Assembly: GCA_031177445.1 (NCBI GenBank)
Contig: JAPSGP010000121.1
Location: 1-7,930 of the forward strand
From: Acidimicrobiia bacterium
Lineage (GTDB): Bacteria > Actinomycetota > Acidimicrobiia > IMCC26256 > JACDBD01
DNA: 7,930 bases
Direction of reading: 5' to 3'
Position numbers and translations under genes: made by a program. This document shows, one piece after another, positions 6,540-7,930 of this stretch (the stretch's first letter is position 1; each line of letters begins with the position of its first letter). The notes under the pieces are model-generated. The model saw only the letters and a program-made list of their open reading frames with translations. It had not been told where the DNA came from and made no database searches.

Positions 6540-6566
6540 GTCGACGCCCCAGGCCCGCAGTACCCT
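6540..6566 (+). promoter_or_regulatory. Candidate leaderless promoter of ispH
   Basis: TACCCT (6561-6566) fits the TANNNT -10 pattern and ends 7 nt before the GTG at 6574. GTCGAC (6540-6545) stands 15 nt upstream. There is no ribosome-binding sequence between the box and the start. The layout mirrors the promoter on the opposite strand base for base in spacing. Confidence 0.55.
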
Positions 6567-6573
6567 CGAAACT

Positions 6574-7641
6574 GTGCCCGTGCGCCGCGTCCTGCTTGCC
6601 CAACCGCGGGGCTTCTGCGCCGGCGTCGAGATGGCGATCAAGGCGCTGGCGTGGATGGTGCGCGTGTTCGAGCCGCCCGTGTACTGCTACCACGAGATCG
6701 TGCACAACCGGCTGGTCGTCGACCGGTTTCGGGAGCTCGGGGTGGTGTTCGTCGACGACGTCGACGAAGTGCCTGCCGGAGCGCCGCTGATGCTGTCGGC
6801 GCACGGTTCGGCTCCCGGGGTCGTCGAAGCGGCGCGGAGCCGCGACCGCTTCGTGGTGAACGCCGTGTGCCCGCTGGTGACCAAGGTGCACCACGAGGCC
6901 AAGGTGCGAGCCGGCAAGGGCTTCACGATCCTCTACGTCGGCCACGCGGGCCACGACGAAGCCGTCGGCACACTGGCGGTCGCGCCGGAAGCGATCAAGC
7001 TCGTGGAACACGAGCACGACCTCGATCAGGTGCTGCCGGAGGTCGAAGACTCGTCCAAGGTGGCGCTGCTCGCGCAGACGACGCTCTCCCTACACGACTG
7101 GGAGGGGATCATGGATCGCACCCGCGAGCAGTTTCCCGAGCTGTGGACCGCGACCCGCAACGACCTCTGCTTCGCCACGACCAACCGGCAGGCCGCGCTG
7201 ACTGCGATCGCGGCCAAGGCCGACGCGGTGGTCGTGATCGGCAGCGCCAACTCGTCGAACACGATTGCGCTCACCAAGGTCGCACGGACTGCGGGTTGCC
7301 CGCTGGTCGTGCGGGTCGACGATCCCAACGAGCTCGACGTCGGCGCGCTCGGTCGGGCCGAGATCGTCGGCGTGACCGCGGGCGCGAGCGCACCCGAAGA
7401 CCTGGTGCAAGCCGTGATCTCGAAGCTGGCGCCGATCGAGGGCGTCGAATCGGTGCACGTCACCGACGAGGACGAGTACTTCCCACCCCCACGCGAGCTG
7501 CGGGAGCTGGTTCCGGCGCTCGACTCGCTCGCGGCATTGGCTCTCGGGGGTGATCCCGCGGCCGCGCGGCGGCGGGCCGGCCCGTTCAGCGACGATCGGT
7601 CGGTGGACGCGTCGTCAGCGCTGACCGAGCTGGCTCGCTGA
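6574..7641 (+). CDS. ispH: 4-hydroxy-3-methylbut-2-enyl diphosphate reductase
   Basis: IspH (LytB) makes IPP and DMAPP from HMBPP in the last step of the MEP isoprenoid pathway, using an iron-sulfur cluster. The 355-residue protein carries the three cluster cysteines in RGFCAGVEMA (Cys15), NAVCPLVTKVH (Cys99) and DLCFATTNRQ (Cys199). Substrate-binding histidines are in YHEIVHN (His44), SAHGSAP (His77) and GHAGHDEAVGT (His127), with the catalytic Glu129 next to the last. SANSSNT (224-230) is the diphosphate-binding SxN motif. The core ends near PPPRELR (about residue 310); roughly 45 further residues, rich in Ala, Arg and Ser, form a tail absent from the 316-residue E. coli enzyme. The GTG at 6574 is chosen because homologues begin with this strand and because of the -10 box 7 nt upstream; a second GTG two codons later is possible. 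It is the only complete + strand gene and overlaps the acyltransferase gene tail to tail by 27 bp. Confidence 0.96.
   Translation: MPVRRVLLAQPRGFCAGVEMAIKALAWMVRVFEPPVYCYHEIVHNRLVVDRFRELGVVFVDDVDEVPAGAPLMLSAHGSAPGVVEAARSRDRFVVNAVCPLVTKVHHEAKVRAGKGFTILYVGHAGHDEAVGTLAVAPEAIKLVEHEHDLDQVLPEVEDSSKVALLAQTTLSLHDWEGIMDRTREQFPELWTATRNDLCFATTNRQAALTAIAAKADAVVVIGSANSSNTIALTKVARTAGCPLVVRVDDPNELDVGALGRAEIVGVTAGASAPEDLVQAVISKLAPIEGVESVHVTDEDEYFPPPRELRELVPALDSLAALALGGDPAAARRRAGPFSDDRSVDASSALTELAR
7614..7625. repeat. 12-bp perfect palindrome in the ispH/acyltransferase overlap
   Basis: GTCAGCGCTGAC is its own reverse complement and includes the acyltransferase stop codon. A second small hairpin, CGAG/CTCG with a CTGG loop (7626-7637), follows directly. 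Both could slow polymerase where the two genes converge, but neither is followed by a T tract, so a terminator role is only a guess. Confidence 0.35.
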
Positions 7642-7930
7642 TCGCACGCCGGCGAGCGCCTGCGCCTCGTCGAAGCACCCCTGAAGCTCGACGCGCAGCT
7701 TGGCGGTGAGGTCGGCGATCTCCTGCCGTCGCACGCGGGTGCCGTCGGGCTGGCGCGGGTGGATCGGATCGCCGACGACGACGGCCACCCGGTGCAGGCG
7801 TGGGATCGACCGGCCGCTGGCGAGAATCTGCTCGGTGCCACCGACGCCGATCGGGACGAGCGGCACCCCGAGGCGGGACGCGAGGTAGGCGGCGCCGTCG
7901 AACAGCGTGCCGATCGGCGTCGGTGGCACC
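7615..7930 (-). CDS. PlsC-family lysophospholipid acyltransferase (1-acylglycerol-3-phosphate acyltransferase-like), C-terminal part
   Basis: The gene enters from the right edge, so only about 105 C-terminal residues are seen, ending at TGA 7615-7617. The segment TLFDGAAYLASRLGVPLVPIGVGGTE matches the later part of PlsC-type acyltransferases, where a (K/D)xGAAxLA helix after the FPEGTR motif is followed by the VP(V/I)xIxGT strand. RVAVVVGDPIHP is the usual next strand. The catalytic NHx4D and FPEGTR motifs would lie beyond the window. Such enzymes add the second acyl chain to lysophosphatidic acid at the inner membrane face; a different acyl acceptor cannot be excluded. A GTG at 7929 is in frame but sits inside the domain and is not the real start. 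The 3' end overlaps the end of ispH by 27 bp. Confidence 0.85.
   Translation of the reverse strand, partial: VPPTPIGTLFDGAAYLASRLGVPLVPIGVGGTEQILASGRSIPRLHRVAVVVGDPIHPRQPDGTRVRRQEIADLTAKLRVELQGCFDEAQALAGVRSASQLGQR

Noticed and set aside
5467..6573. N-terminal extension of ispH to a much longer protein
   Set aside because: The frame is open upstream of the GTG at 6574, but the sequence there is antisense to the DUF512 gene and crosses the promoter gap. IspH proteins start at the chosen site.
6475..7017. N-terminal extension of the DUF512 protein
   Set aside because: The extra residues are antisense to ispH and lack family similarity; the PDZ domain begins at the ATG at 6474.

Overview
The window is bacterial, GC-rich chromosomal DNA with tightly packed genes and third codon positions dominated by G and C. 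GTG starts are frequent, the tRNA has no encoded CCA, the isoprenoid gene belongs to the MEP pathway (ispH), and the -10 boxes are TANNNT with apparently leaderless starts. Together these suggest a high-GC actinobacterium, possibly of the Acidimicrobiia type. That placement is inference from style, not from a search.

Left part (1-1052). The tail of a VOC/glyoxalase-like gene on the + strand converges on a gene for a small secreted lipoprotein of unknown function on the - strand. A tRNA-Pro(GGG) gene on the - strand follows with its own -10 box. Between the tRNA and the next gene are about 160 bases with no gene, ending in a 14-bp tandem duplication that covers a stop codon.

Centre (1053-6474). 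Five genes run on the - strand and look like one transcript. In order of transcription they are a PDZ/radical SAM protein of the DUF512 family, the ribosome-assembly GTPase Der, hydroxymethylglutaryl-CoA lyase, a biotin-dependent acyl-CoA carboxylase beta subunit, and an 82-residue zinc-ribbon protein with one membrane helix. Junctions are 9 nt, 9 nt, a 4-bp ATGA overlap and 2 nt, so translational coupling is likely. HMG-CoA lyase beside a carboxyltransferase points to leucine/isovalerate-type catabolism. The biotin carboxylase subunit, the biotin carrier and the other leucine-pathway enzymes are not in the window.

Right part (6475-7930). ispH (MEP pathway) diverges from the five-gene unit across a 99-bp gap. 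The gap carries two mirror-image promoter-like elements, each ending exactly 7 nt before a start codon, with a short inverted repeat between them. ispH then converges with, and overlaps by 27 bp, the end of a PlsC-family acyltransferase gene that is cut by the right edge.

Most genes are recognisable housekeeping or metabolic genes. I see no mobile element, CRISPR array or evident novel multi-gene system. The best leads are the symmetric leaderless divergent promoter, the small zinc-ribbon membrane protein coupled to the carboxylase, the unknown lipoprotein, and the orientation of ispH inside an otherwise - strand neighbourhood.
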